From NCBI RefSeq assembly GCF_950295315.1, contig NC_080164.1:12617659-12681658 (forward strand): DNA of 64,000 nt, written 5' to 3'. The notes below the pieces were generated by a model. It ran no database searches, was not told the origin of the DNA, and worked only from the letters and a program-made list of their open reading frames with translations. Positions within the stretch are counted from its first letter, which is position 1. Each line of letters begins with the position of its first letter. Made by a program: the position numbers and the translations under genes. Origin of the DNA: Erinaceus europaeus. Its lineage: Eukaryota > Chordata > Mammalia > Eulipotyphla > Erinaceidae. Below are positions 21,462 to 33,431 of the stretch, piece after piece.

Positions 21462-22148
21462 TCACCATGTAGGATTAAGAATCCCTGGAGGGCGACCTAG
21501 TTCAAAAAGCTCCTCGAAATTCCATTTAGGGTGCTTCGGACTGTTCCTGCTGGATTGCTTCAGGCACCCATTTTTAAAAATGTCTTCCCATTGAAGAAAG
21601 AATCCAATCAGGAGAGTAGAACTAACCACGTGTCTCCATACTTGGGAACTGCCAGGGTACTTGAGAATGTTCTTCAAATTAGAGTAGTCCTTCTCCATGG
21701 GAAATATGCGAGAAGAAGTCCAGAAAGTCCCAGGGGAAATCCCCATGCATATCCCAAGGTCTACGATCACGGTCATAAAGAACCAAACTGTGGCCCGGAG
21801 CAAAATGTAGTCCTTTTCCTCAGGAAACATGGGAGAGGGAATCCAGAAAGTCCAAGGAGAAATCTCCGTGCATCTCCCAAGCTCTATGATCCCGGTCATA
21901 AGAAACCAAAGTTCCCAGTCAGGGAACCGAAGTGTGGCCCAGAGTAAAATGTTCCAGAGACAGAGAAACTGTCTCATAATGAAACAGTAGAGGCTTTGGC
22001 AAACCTCTTCGTAAGTAAAAGAGAAGACCATAGTGCATAGGTAGGCAAAGTCTTCACTTATCTGGGAGTTGTGCAGGTCTGGTCCCACGTTGTAGGCGCC
22101 ATATGTTGTTTTCGACAGGTTAGGTTGTTTTCGCCAGGCTGGCTTCAC
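21462..22148 (-). CDS. Unidentified 5' ORF of provirus B, hydrophobic with internal repeats
   Basis: Role unknown. The open frame is 228 codons if counted from a GTG inside U5; the first in-frame ATG is at 22029-22031, giving 189 residues. It occupies the place where gag normally starts, just after the PBS, but shows no matrix, capsid or zinc-knuckle motif. Four hydrophobic segments are visible (about residues 51-70, 81-92, 120-136 and 171-183), so it could be membrane-associated if made. An internal duplication of about 40 residues (both copies contain ISP.TFW...FP.EKDY) comes from tandem DNA units of about 126 bp. The stop codon overlaps a splice-donor-like CATG/GTGAGA. Provirus C keeps the frame open; A is frameshifted. 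The antisense strand is also largely open (21531-21947), so coding status is not certain. Confidence 0.45.
   Translation of the reverse strand: MKPAWRKQPNLSKTTYGAYNVGPDLHNSQISEDFAYLCTMVFSFTYEEVCQSLYCFIMRQFLCLWNILLWATLRFPDWELWFLMTGIIELGRCTEISPWTFWIPSPMFPEEKDYILLRATVWFFMTVIVDLGICMGISPGTFWTSSRIFPMEKDYSNLKNILKYPGSSQVWRHVVSSTLLIGFFLQWEDIFKNGCLKQSSRNSPKHPKWNFEELFELGRPPGILNPTW
21693..21948 (-). repeat. Internal tandem duplication (about 126 bp unit) in provirus B
   Basis: Two imperfect direct repeats start at gtagtccttctccatggg (about 21687) and gtagtccttttcctcagg (about 21809), both followed by a ccagaaagtcc...atcccaag.tct block. The same structure exists at 1531-1790 and 62431-62690. Confidence 0.8.
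22083..22101 (-). other. Variant primer-binding site of provirus B
   Basis: On the minus strand TGGCGCCTACAACGTGGGAC replaces the canonical tRNA-Lys site of A: two bases (TA) are inserted after the first seven and one later base differs. Provirus C has the same variant. Confidence 0.85.
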
Positions 22149-22525
22149 GGGCGGGTAACAGACAACCCGGGACTCATGGCTGGGTTGTAGGCAGTATCTC
22201 TTTATTCATGCAGGACGCAGCACAATCTAAGCTGAGCTAAGCTAAACTCAAGGTAAAGTACTCTAAAACTCACAATGCTGTCTTTATATATACTTGCCAA
22301 GTAGGGTGGAAACAGGATGTGACATAGAGAGGGTGGAGATAAAAGTGACTGGTGAAAATCAGAGTGTGACAAAGAGGGGGCAGAGCAGGCGAGAATCCTA
22401 TCACTGAACCACAAATGCCCTGGAGGGAGGGTGGAACTTGTTAACAGCGGTTATGTAAATAAAATAGTGTTAAGCAGGGGGGATTTAAACCAAATGAAAC
22501 AGAAGGGGTCTCATGCATACCAACA
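22104..22525 (-). repeat. 5' LTR of provirus B (422 bp)
   Basis: TG...CA ends; TATA-like box at 22283-22292 and AATAAA at 22201-22206 (plus-strand positions, read on the minus strand). Confidence 0.95.
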
Positions 22526-22531
22526 TCACCC
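22526..22531. repeat. Target-site duplication of provirus B, right copy
   Basis: tcaccc, matching 19965-19970. Confidence 0.95.
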
Positions 22532-22631
22532 TATTATCAAAGTAACATGAGTGAACTACACACATTTTTAATATGAAAATAAAAAAGACCTGGCATAATA
22601 TGGCATCTAAATTAGAAATTATCATTATTAG

Positions 22632-23160
22632 AGTTAGGAGATAGCTCACCTGGTAGAGTGTGTACTTTACCATGTGGAAGGAAATAGGTTCAACCCCCAC
22701 CACCAGACGGAAGCAGGACAGCAGGAGTGATGGAATAGTGTTATATCTCTCATTCTCCCAATCTCTCTATTGTTACTTAATTTCAATTTAATTTTATTTG
22801 CCACCGGGGTTATTTCTATAGCTGGGTGTAGGCACTATGAGGACACAGCACCTGACAGTCACTATATATATATATATATTTTTTTTTTTTCAATTTCATC
22901 CATGAACAGAGGGAAACTGAGGGAGGCAGGGGGAGTTAGAGAGACAGACAGAGAGATACCTGCAGACCTGCTCTGCCACTTGTGAAGAGTCCCCCCTGCA
23001 GGTGGGGAGTGAGGGCTCAAACCCAGTTCCTTGAGAAGGTCTATGCATATATTACTATATGTTATCATTTTACCCCCTTCCTCTCTCTTTACAGATTTTA
23101 CATCCCTCTCACTGTATCTCTCTGTGTCTGTCTATCTCTCTCATATTAATAAAATTAAAT
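22632..23160. mobile_element. Two nested SINEs
   Basis: A plus-strand SINE (head from about 22632, with ataggttcaacccccaccacc) is split by a minus-strand ERI-type SINE (about 22795-23050, with ccaccggggttatttctatagctgg, GA-rich body and core). The CT-rich tail of the first resumes at about 23085-23160. Confidence 0.7.
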
Positions 23161-23477
23161 GTTGACCAGTAGTGATAGAATTACACACACAAGAGATCCA
23201 GCACTTTGGAAAAAAAAAAAAAAAACAGCAATCCCACCTACCTTTTCTTAAGTACACAAGAGAAATAGAGTATAAATATCTTGCACACTGTATACTCTGT
23301 ATATATAGAGGAAGATTTTCCATCTAACTGTTAGAGACAGAAACTAATCAATTATAAAGTCTGTAAAGTAGAGACTCCTTGGAAAATATTTTCTTACTGC
23401 TTAAACTCTTGGACATATTTTCATAGTTGGCATCGAGAGGGAACAAGCTAGGAATTTTTCAAACAAAAGTCACATTT

Positions 23478-23748
23478 AAAAATATTTATTTATATTTGTT
23501 GCCCTTGTTTTCTACTGTTGTAGTTATTGTTGTTGATGTTGTCGTTGTTAGGTAGGACAGAGAGAAATGAAGAAAGGAGGGGAAGACAGAGAGGGAGAGA
23601 AAGAGAGAGACACCTGCAGACCTGCTTCACCGCCTGTGAAGCGACTCCCCTGCAGATGGAAAGCTGGAGGCTCAAACCGGGATCTTTGCACAGGTCCTTG
23701 CACTTTGCATCACATGTGCTTAACCTGCTGTGCTATCGCCAACTCCCC
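23478..23748 (-). mobile_element. ERI-type SINE
   Basis: Reverse-orientation tail, GTT-rich linker, GA-rich body, core (gaagcgactcccctgcag) and head. Confidence 0.9.
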
Positions 23749-23749
23749 C

Positions 23750-24430
23750 AAAGCCACATTTGAGGATTCATCTTGTATCTCCAGCTGCATCTTGTATCCA
23801 GCTGCATCTTGTATCATCTTTAACTGATTGTACACATGCAAAATCTCTGGAAACAAACTGAGCCCAGAATTCTAGAGTCTCACAGCGTTCCTCCAGTCTT
23901 TAACAGCTAGCTATATAAACACACCTAAGTCCACAACAGTTTTTAGCTTTTCATCAATTCCAGAAAAAAAATATACAGTCTTGAGATCTCCTTCTTCACA
24001 CAGACACCTTGTTGCTTACTAACTGCAATGGTGGGGTCAACCGGCACAAATATCTTTCCAGCCTGGCACTAAGTTCATCACACCTGGTGGGGGCAGATAG
24101 GCACAAGAATAGAGGTGAAGGGCTGCTGGTCCTATGATCAGAGTTGCCTGAACTCAGCTCAGTGTGCTGACAGGTGGAATGCCCAACTCAGTTATTCTCA
24201 GGTGCTGGTAGTAAGGACACTGTTTAGGCATATTCTCTAATGAGCAGCTTCACCATGTCTCAACGATAAAAACATATCCCCAGACTCTAGCACTTATAGA
24301 GATGTTATAGGTATTGGGAAAGAAGGTTAAGTCTACACTTACTGTAGATCTCAATACAATATGGATCTGATAGAACTGGGACCTAGGAGCATCAACCAAT
24401 CTATCCCATCTTTCAAAACAAGGAGAGTTA
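23750..24430. other. No gene or clear repeat recognised
   Basis: A short local duplication (ccagctgcatcttgtatc, about 23780-23815), otherwise unique-looking. Confidence 0.5.
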
Positions 24431-24434
24431 AAAA

Positions 24435-24665
24435 TTCATGATTTTAATTTTTATTGGGGCATTAATGGTTTACAGACAACAGTAAAATACAATAGTTTGT
24501 ACATGCATAACGTTTCCACATAACAATACAACCCCCACTAGGTCCTCCTCTGCCATCCTGTGTCCCAGGACCTGAAACCCCTCACCCCTCCTCACCACCC
24601 CAGGGACTTTTACTTTGTTGCAATACACTGAACACTCGTTATTTCTTAAGCAGAAGATCAACATC
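24435..24665 (-). mobile_element. L1 3' end (short-3'UTR type)
   Basis: Reverse orientation of the short-type tail: ttattggggcattaatggttta, tttgtacatgcataac, aacccccactaggtcctcctctg. Compare 47500-47620 and 52490-52710. Confidence 0.85.
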
Positions 24666-24669
24666 ACTT

Positions 24670-26930
24670 CTTCTACTGTCTTTTAAAATCAGTAATCAAG
24701 TCAGGCTGATTGCTTTTGCACAATATTCTTGGGGAACATGTAGGTATATTCTTAAATTGGGGGGGGGGGGGCTCAGAGGTTCACTGTTATTCCAAAATTA
24801 GGCTGAAATTTCCACTGTTTACTGTCGAAAAATCTTCTCACTAGAGTCAGCAGTTTGGTAAGAAATGTGGCTGGACAGAGTGCTAACAAGTAATTAGCAA
24901 TGCATTCATTAGGGAAGCAGTTAATGCATTTAATGCTCCTTAATCACATAATGAAATGTTTCCTATGAATGTTTTATCCCATAACCTTTTCCACACATTA
25001 TTTATCATTAATGTGTTACTGAAGGGTGAGCACTGACTTTTCATACAAAGGAATTATACAAAAGCACTTTTTAAAAAAGGCATGATTGTCAACCCTCATA
25101 TAATACATATTACATAATTATGTGTGCATACAATCTTAGCCAGAGGATTTTTTTTTTTGGTGGTCACTATAAATATCATGCATTTACATCCAGGTCAGTT
25201 CTTACATAGATCCACTTTTACATGGAAATTAGAGATGTTCTTAGGTATCTTAGCCTGGGGCTCTGCTTCTCTCAAACACTCAAGAAGTCAAACTCTGTGA
25301 CTAGGTTGCTTTAAAAGACTACAGAAATTCTGCTTAACTGGTACAATTTAAAAGATGTCAGTGTGTGGGAACACATATATCATACATGTCTCTAAGACAT
25401 GTCGTATATATGTGTATTTATAACAGCATGTATATACTATACACATATGATACATGTGCTATCAGATAGCATAGGTTATAGCTAGCTAGCTAGATATCTT
25501 TCTTAATGATTCTACTATCTGTAGAAGCATGTGACTCAGGACTCACAGAAACATAGAATGCCCTCTTTTTCATATACCATATTTAATATCAAGGCCTATC
25601 ACTAAAATATTACCTTAAACTGCCTTTCCCATCTTTGTTCCATTTTCATCATTTCTCATGAGCATGTCAACAGACTCAGTTTCCATCAAGAAAACAGCAT
25701 TTAGCAGCCTATTCTCTCTCCATAACAACCTGCATGTGTATCAGCCCTATTTGACATATTTTCTGATAAAGATGAAAAGAATTGGAGCAGATTGTGAATG
25801 GGGTAATGATGAGAGTAGGCAGATGCTTAGGTCGTTAAACAGGAGGTCATGTCTCATTCTTTGGAGGAAGTTGGATGCTATCAGATCAATGGAGTTCATA
25901 AAAGACAGAAATCAGTCTTCCATGGAAGTTTGATTTTTCACAAGTCACAGGTGAGGCAGGATTTAGCATCAGAGAATAACAGCACACTTCCTAACTGTAC
26001 AGAAATAATAACCAAACACAATTTGATCCCACCCAGAAAACAATCATACTTTCTGATGAGCTTGTTTACATAATCTCAAAATACACAGGCCCTTAATGTA
26101 CATACAGTCTCTCTAAAGGAGACACTATGGAGGACATATGGCCTTTAAGCAGAAGTTCAAGAAACATTGAGCTGTTTGTCGGGTCCTAACTCAGGCTGTC
26201 TAGTATCAGTATAAGAAAGAGAAATCTAGGCATGATGAGAAAGCAGGGAAGTGAGTATCATGTGAGCATGAGACAAAGGCAGACCTGTGAAAGCCAAGAA
26301 GAGAGACTGTAGATGAAATAAAACCTGGAAAAAAACAAAACAAAACTTCAAATCAGACATTGAGCCTTCATGAGCAAATGTGTATTTGTTGTATAAGCCA
26401 CCTAGTCTGTAGCATGTCATGAAGATTTGCCTGTCAAGATAACATGCACATACTTCATACTGATTTCTGGGAAGAAATATTGGTCTTTGATGTAAAAAAA
26501 AATGTGCAAAGACACAATAATCTCTGCACTCTTTTTTTTTCAAGTGAGACAATACAGAAATAAATAATTTTCATATTAGAACAAAATGCCTTCATACTAG
26601 AAAGCATTTAAGGCTGTGTAAATCTCCCAAGAAAGCAAGATAACAAGAGATTTGTAGCAATTAAACTTTAAAAAGCCTCTCAAGATCTCCCAAGTTTAAT
26701 GTGCACATTTCAACAAAGCCAGGTGCTAACAAACACATCCCCTGAAGCAACACCACTAGAAAAACACCTTCTCAACTCCCTCATGAGTCTAATTGCTTAG
26801 TTGATAACCTCTTATCTCAACCAAATTCCCAGTGCGGAATCTAGTAGTTATTGAGTTTAAGCTGTAAGGCACCATACAGAAGGTATGAACCCAATGAGGA
26901 AAAAAAAAAAAAAAGTGAAGCACAAAGGCT
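24670..26930. other. Unique AT-rich sequence
   Basis: Contains a poly-G run (24759-24770), an inverted repeat (25371-25415) and an ATTA-rich stretch (about 24885-25030). No coding feature is supportable. Confidence 0.5.
25371..25415. repeat. Imperfect inverted repeat (21-bp arms, 3-nt loop)
   Basis: The arms acacatatatcatacatgtct and agacatgtcgtatatatgtgt pair at 18 of 21 positions. A perfect shorter palindrome gctatcagatagc follows at about 25458. Confidence 0.8.
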
Positions 26931-27439
26931 CAGACTTTCAGAGTCATGGCTATGGAGTAGCAGGAGCTGCATTCTGCTCTTTTCAATCAACTAGGAATGA
27001 GAATGAAGACAAGACCAGGACCACTTAGGGAACCCACCAAACTATGGGTGAGTGAGAATATATTTGGCTTATGGATAGAGAGAGGCTGAGGGAAAAGTTC
27101 CTGGGGCTAAAAGTCCCTATTCAGGAATGGATGGTACTAGTCCATCAGTTTACCAGTTGATGAACCATCTCTAGTTTGAGTTTTATCAACAAAAAGATTG
27201 CTGAAAGGAGAAGCAAATCACCTAAACCTCACTAATTTACACCTGGGTGTCTCCATTGCTGTTTTCCCTCAGAGGTAGAACAGAAGCAGGGAAACTCTGT
27301 ACTAAGATTGGGGAGGGGCACAGAACTGGCCAAGTGACTTAGGAGAAAATCAACCCTCCTGGTGGTCTGGAGATGTGATTCTATAGTAGGAACCTTTCCA
27401 CAGCCTTCTGATAAACTAGGAAAAACAGTGAATAAATGC

Positions 27440-27985
27440 CTCAGAACTCACCAAATACCACCAGGATGTATTAAGAAACTCACAGGACCACAGAGAGCTA
27501 CTAGGCCCTGTTGGTAGAGCAGGAAATTGAGCCTATTGCAGTCCACTCGGGGTTTCCCCTTCCCCTGGTCACATGGGACAAAAGTCAGAGTGGTCTCCAG
27601 GGAATCCTGGGGTGACTCTGCCTGTTGGGAAGCAACATGCACAGAGAGAATCTTGGACTCATTCAACTCTGGGGGCAGCCTCAGGAAGGCGGGCATCCCT
27701 TTATTAAAAGAAATGGCAGACAAATATGCCTAGCTGAGGGGGATTGTTGAGGTAACCATTAACCCAAACAAAGAACAACACAATGCATAGTCACATTTTG
27801 ACTAACAGATTGTTTGATCATAAGCTTCATAATGTACATTTTACCAGAGGTAAATTTCAGGCATTTTAGGACAGAAAAGGAGGCAGCTGAGCAATCAGGA
27901 TGTTTGTTGGCAGTTTTAAGGTTAACACAGTAATTCATGGCTTTTAATTAAAGAAGGAAGGGGGCGAGGCAGCATGTGTAGAAAG
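27440..27985 (-). mobile_element. Possible old LTR remnant
   Basis: On the minus strand an AATAAA (plus-strand 27700-27705) lies in a C-rich, LTR-like context just upstream of the L1. Clear TG/CA ends, TATA box and target duplication are not evident, so this is only a suggestion. Confidence 0.25.
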
Positions 27986-28007
27986 GCACCCATGTCAAGG
28001 GGTCCAG

Positions 28008-31000
28008 CCCACTTCAACACCCCACTCTCACACTTAGATCAACAAAGCAGAGAATCAACAAAGAAACAATAGAATTAAATGAGAAGGACAGACTAGACCT
28101 CCTGGACATTTTCTGAGTTCTTCACCCAAAAGAACTGAAATACACATTCTCTTCAAATTCACACAGAACGTACTCAAGAATAGACAGCAAGTTAGGCCAC
28201 AAAGACAGTATCAACAAATTCAAGGGCACTGAAATCATCCTAAGTATCTTCTCAGACCACAGTGGAGTAAAGCTAACATTCAACAACAAACAGAAAATTA
28301 CTTAAAGTTACAGAATTTGGAAACTCAACAACATGCTGCTTAAGAACCACTGGGTCAGAGAAACATTCAAGCAAGAGATTCAAATGTTCCTGGAAACAAA
28401 TGAAAATGAAGATGCCAGTTATCAAAATATTTTGGACATAGTTAAAGAAGTATTGAGAAGGACACTTATAGCCATACAATCACATATTAAAGAAAAAGAA
28501 AAAGCTCAAATAGACAACCTTACTGAATGCCTTAAGGATTTAGAGAAAGAGGAACTAAGGAACCCAAAATCAACCAGGACAGAACTCACAAAAATTAGAG
28601 CAGAAATAAGAAAAAAACATAAAAAAGATCAATGAAGCCAAATATTGATTCTTTGAAAAATTAAACAAGATTGACAAACCCCTAGCTCACTAGACTCACT
28701 AGAAAAAAAAAGGGGGGGGGGGAAACTCAAATAAATAGAATTGTAAATGACAGAGAAGATATCACAACTGACACCACAGAAATACAAAAAATCATGTGAA
28801 ACTTCTATGAAGAACTATATACCACCAAGCTAGAGAATATGGAAGAAATGGAAGAATTCCTAGAAACATATGCCCTTCCAAAACTGAATCAGGAAGAACT
28901 ACAAAACCTAAATACAGCAATCATAGACAAAAACATTGAAACAGTTATTAAGAGTCTTCCCAACAAAAAAAGTCCTCGACCAGATGGCTTTATAAACAAA
29001 GCATTCAGGAGACAGTAAATACCTGCACTTCTAAAGCTCTTCCATAAGATCAAAGAAACAGGAACAATCCTTGCCACCTTCTCTGAAGCCAACAACATCC
29101 TGATACCAAAAGCAGATATGGACACAACAAAAAAGTAAAACTATAGGCCAATAGTTCTGATGAACATAGATCCCAAAATATTAAACAAGATCCTTGCCAA
29201 ACGGATACAGGAGTATATTAAAAAGATTGTTCATTATGACAGAGTGGGATTTATCCCAGGAATGCAAGGCTGGTTCAACATATGTAAGTCAATCAATGAC
29301 ATTCACCATATCAATAAAAGCAAAACCACATGATTATCTCAATAGATGTAGAGAAAGCCTTTGACAAAATCCAACACACATTTATGCTTAAAACACTACA
29401 AAAAATGGGAAAAGATAGGAAATTGCTCAAGATAGTGGAGTCCATATATAGCAGACCTACAGCCAACATCATACTCAATGGACAGAATCTGAAAGCATTC
29501 CCCCTCAGATAGGGGACTAAACAGGGATGTCCATTATCACCATTACTCTTCAACATAGTATTGGAAGTTCTTGTCATAACAATCAGGCAAGAGAAACAAA
29601 TCAAGGAATACAGATTGTAAGGAAAGAAATCAAGCTCTCACTGTTTCCAGATGATATGATAGTATACATAGAAAAAGCTAAAGAATATAACAGAAAACTA
29701 TTAGAAGTCATTAGGCAATATAGCAAGATGTGAGGCTACATGATGAATGTACAAAAATCAGTGTCATTTCTTTATGCAAACACTAAGTCTGAAAAAGAAG
29801 ACATCCATAAATCACTCCCATACATTGTTGCACGAAAATCAATATAATACCTGGGATAAACCTGACCAAATAAGTGAAAAACTTGTATACTGAAAAGGAG
29901 TCACTACTCAAGGAAATAGAAAGTGATATCAAGAAATGGAAAAACATCCCATGCACATGGATTGGAAGAATTAATATAATCAAATGAATATTATCCCCAG
30001 AGCCATATATATACAAATTTAACACAATACCCATCAAAGTTCCACCAAGCTTCTTTAAGAGAACAGAACAAAAACTACAATAATTTATCTGGAACCAGAA
30101 AGAACCTAGAATTGCCAAAACAATCTTGAGGAAAAGAAACAGAAATGGAGACACCACACTCCCAGATCTCAAACTATATTATAAGGTCATCACCATCAAA
30201 ACAGCCTGGTACTGGAACAAAAATAGGCACACAGACCAGTGGAACAGAATTGAAAGCCCAGAAATAAACCCCACACCTGTGGATATATCTAATCATTGAT
30301 AAATGGTCCAAATAATTAAATGGAAAAAGGAGGCTCTCTTCAATAAATTTTGCTGGGAAAACTGGGTTAAAACATACAGAAGAATGAAAGTGAATCATTT
30401 TATCTCACCAGAAACAAAAGTCAACTCCAAATGGATCAAGGACCAGGATGATAGAACAGAAACTATCAAATACTTAGAGGAAAACATTGGTGGAACACTT
30501 TCCCACCTAAAGCTCAAGGACATTTTGATGATATAAACCCAACTGCAAGGAAGACAAAAGCAGAAATAAACCAATGGGACTACATCAAATTTTAAAGCTT
30601 CTGCACAGCCAAAGAAACTATCACACAAAGAAACCCCTCACAGAATGGGAGAAGATCTTCACATGCCATGTATCAGACAAAAGACTAATAACCAAAATAT
30701 ACAAAGCACTCAGCAAACTTAGCAACAAAAATCAGATGAGGATATGAACAGAACATTCACTACAGAAGAGATTCAAAAGGCTAACAAACACATGAAAAAT
30801 TGTTCTCTGTCACTGACTGTCAGAAAAATGCAAATAAAGACAACATTGAAATAACACCTCACCCCTGTGAGAATGGCATACATCAAAAAGGACAGCAGCA
30901 ACAAATGCTGGAGAGGCTGTGGGGAACCCTTTTGTACTGCTGAATGTAAATTGGTCCAGTCTCTGTGGACAGCAGTCTGGAGAACTCTCACAAGGCTAGG

Positions 31001-33430
31001 CATCGACCTTCCATATGACCCAGTAATTCCTCTCCTAGGGATATACTCCCAGGACTCCATAATACTCAAACCAAAAAGAGAGCACAATTCATAATAGCTA
31101 AAACCTGGAAGCAAACCAGTTGTCCAACAACAGATGAGTGGGAGAGAAAGCTGTTGTATATATATACAATGGAATACTATGCAGTTATTAAGAAAAATAA
31201 ACCCACATTCTCTGACCCATCGTGATGGAGCTAGAAGGAATCACATTAAATGAGCTAAGTAAAAAAGATAAAGAGGAGTATGGGATGATCCCACTCATAA
31301 AAAGAAGCTGAGAAAGAAGAACAGAGAGGGAAACTCAAAACAGGATTTGGCTGAAATTGGAGTAGGGCACCAAAGTAAACATCCTGGGTTAAGAGTGAGG
31401 GTCAGCTTCATGGGATGGGGGTGGGATGGGACACAATCTTTTCTTGGTGATAATGGTGAATATGTACACTCCTATTAATTTGTGGTCATATAAGTCACTA
31501 TTAATTAATATGAGAGGGGAAAATTGACTGTCTCAAACTTTTTAATGAACAGACCATAGGCTGAGTCTTTGATATGTTGACTCTCTTAAAAGCTTAGACC
31601 AGGGAGAACAGAAGCAACTGGTGGCACAGCTATATGCAAATAATATAAAAACACATAAATTATGGTGATATTGTGCATGATACAGCAAATTCAAACAAAG
31701 GGATTTTTCAAAATTAAGCAAATTGCCAAATAACGTGATTATAGCGATAACTATCTATTGCCATCTTAAACCTGAGACAGCAGGAAGCTCCCGCTTCCTC
31801 TATAGAGCCTATATTTTCCCAGGCCTGGAATCTCTAGGGTGGGGCTCACTTTCCTCAATGCTTCTCTCAATTCATACCAAACGATATCGCATCTGTTGAT
31901 CCAAGCCTAATAAACACAATGAGTACCACCTCAGTATGCTTCATTAAAGACTGTGTCCAGGGACGTCAAGCATGGAATGTCAACACTTCAGCTTCATTGC
32001 TTGGGTGAGAACTTTCCTTTCATAGGATTTTCTAATTCCATTCCAGGTGGTTCACTTACTAACAAAGTCCCAAAACCTAGATATAGACCAGATCCCATGA
32101 GATAGAGCATATGTTCATATGTATCCATAAATTAGGGCAAAATCTATACCTGAAAGCAAAAGTATACAATAGTCTACAGTGAGTCAGTTTGAAGTTCATA
32201 ATGAAATAGTGTCTACTTAGACTTAAATACCCTCCTCACCTATTTCCTATTATACTTCCCTTACTCATTTCCAAGATACCCTTATCAAAGTAAGGACTGC
32301 AAAAGTGGAATAAGGGCAAGAAACTGGCATAGTTTAACGATGACTCTTTAGTCACTATCAGGCCAGCTTATCAGCTGGGAACTTATTCAGGGACTCCTGA
32401 GATTCCCAAACAGACATGATGGGCCTAAACCTCAAATAAATCCCTCTCTACGTTATTGTTACTGGTCATCTATATCAGAAATAACAAAACAAACACCTTT
32501 GTGGGCCCACAAAAGACCTTGCCCTCAACTTGGATCAACACTAGTAGAGAATGTCCCATCCTCTGAAGGGAGGCTGGACAACATACTCTATGCTACACCT
32601 AAGAAAGATGGGTCCTGATATTGTGACAGCTTAGAATGTTCCTACTAATGACCACAGAATGTGAGCTCAGATCTACAGGGATGAAGAGGTCCCATAGGAT
32701 CCTAAGCTGAATATGGGCCCCAGATCACATCAAATCGATGTGATTTACAGTCAACAATATTCACCTTTTCCATTTTGGGAAGCTACTATTTTCCTTGCTA
32801 TAGCTTTCTGGTCCTTTTACCAGCCATGGCATTGTCTCCCCCAAACAATAACTAGGATCCACCTGCATATCAGATTTCAGGCTCAGGAAAAAAAAAAAAA
32901 AAAAAGCTAGTATACCTACCGGCCCTTTGGAATATAACTAAACTATGTCTACTAGCTATCTACAGAATAGAGACACCCCATCCCCAACTCTTCATGTGCA
33001 CTACTCCAGCCTTTAGGTTCATGATTAGTCAAAAACTTGTTTGGCTTTATATGTTAATTCTCTTTTCAGCCACCAGGTTTCAGATGCTAGCATGATGCCA
33101 ACAAGACATCTGTGGACAGACAACCCCACCAATGTGTCCTGGAGCTCTGATTCATCAGAACCCTACCCCACTAGGGAAAGAGAGAGGCAGGCTGGGAATG
33201 TGGATTGTCCTGTCAATGCCCATGTTCAGAAGGAAGCAATTACACAAGCCAGACCTCCCACTTTCTGCATCCCACGATGACCTTGGGTCCATACTCCCTG
33301 AGGGCTAATAAATAGGAAAGCTATCAAGGGATGGGATAGGGAGTTCTGTTGGTGGGAATTGTGTGGAGTTGTACCCCTCTTATCCTATTTTTTGTCAGTG
33401 TTTCCTTTTTATATATAAATAAATAAAATT
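28008..33430 (+). mobile_element. L1 retrotransposon, 5'-truncated, with an unusually long 3' UTR
   Basis: It starts inside the ORF2 endonuclease domain at a phrase matching the L1 endonuclease region (ttcaacaccccactctcac), runs through reverse transcriptase and the cysteine-rich C-terminal region to about 31290, then continues for about 2.1 kb of non-coding 3' UTR to an A/T-rich end near 33430. That 3' UTR is shared with seven other fragments in the window, most of which end at the same point, which supports it being part of a LINE. Many stops and frameshifts show it is dead. A poly(A) run at 32887-32905 lies inside the UTR and is also present in the copy at 53390. Confidence 0.85.
28110..31290 (+). 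pseudogene. L1 ORF2 pseudogene (endonuclease end, reverse transcriptase, C-terminal region)
   Basis: ORF2p nicks target DNA and copies RNA into it. Fragments seen here: the endonuclease C-terminal part near 28125-28290 (motifs like YSRID, LGHKDS and FSDHSG); a linker (28333-28635); RT fingers/palm at 29330-29512 ([12 protein letters not shown]); [11 protein letters not shown] at about 29519-29553; the catalytic box at 29644-29655, which reads FPDD instead of the usual FADD; and the C-terminal region at 30867-31094 (KCWRGCG, LPYDPVIPLLGIY). Stops and frameshifts separate the pieces. Confidence 0.85.
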
Positions 33431-33431
33431 G

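Larger units (their letters stand above)
19971..22525 (-). mobile_element. Provirus B: complete non-autonomous class II (betaretrovirus-like) ERV
   Basis: A complete 2555-bp element on the minus strand: 5' LTR 22104-22525, PBS region 22083-22101, internal DNA, PPT 20393-20412 and 3' LTR 19971-20392. The exact 6-bp duplication tcaccc flanks it, the length made by betaretroviral integrases. The two 422-bp LTRs differ at about six positions by eye (1.4%), so insertion was recent but older than A. The interior has an open 228-codon 5' ORF, a 3' env-like remnant and a short tandem repeat, but no gag, pro or pol. It must depend on an autonomous partner. Confidence 0.95.

Noticed and set aside
28008..31290. 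Possible intact reverse transcriptase gene
   Set aside because: Many stops and frameshifts, and the catalytic box is altered; it is a dead L1 copy.
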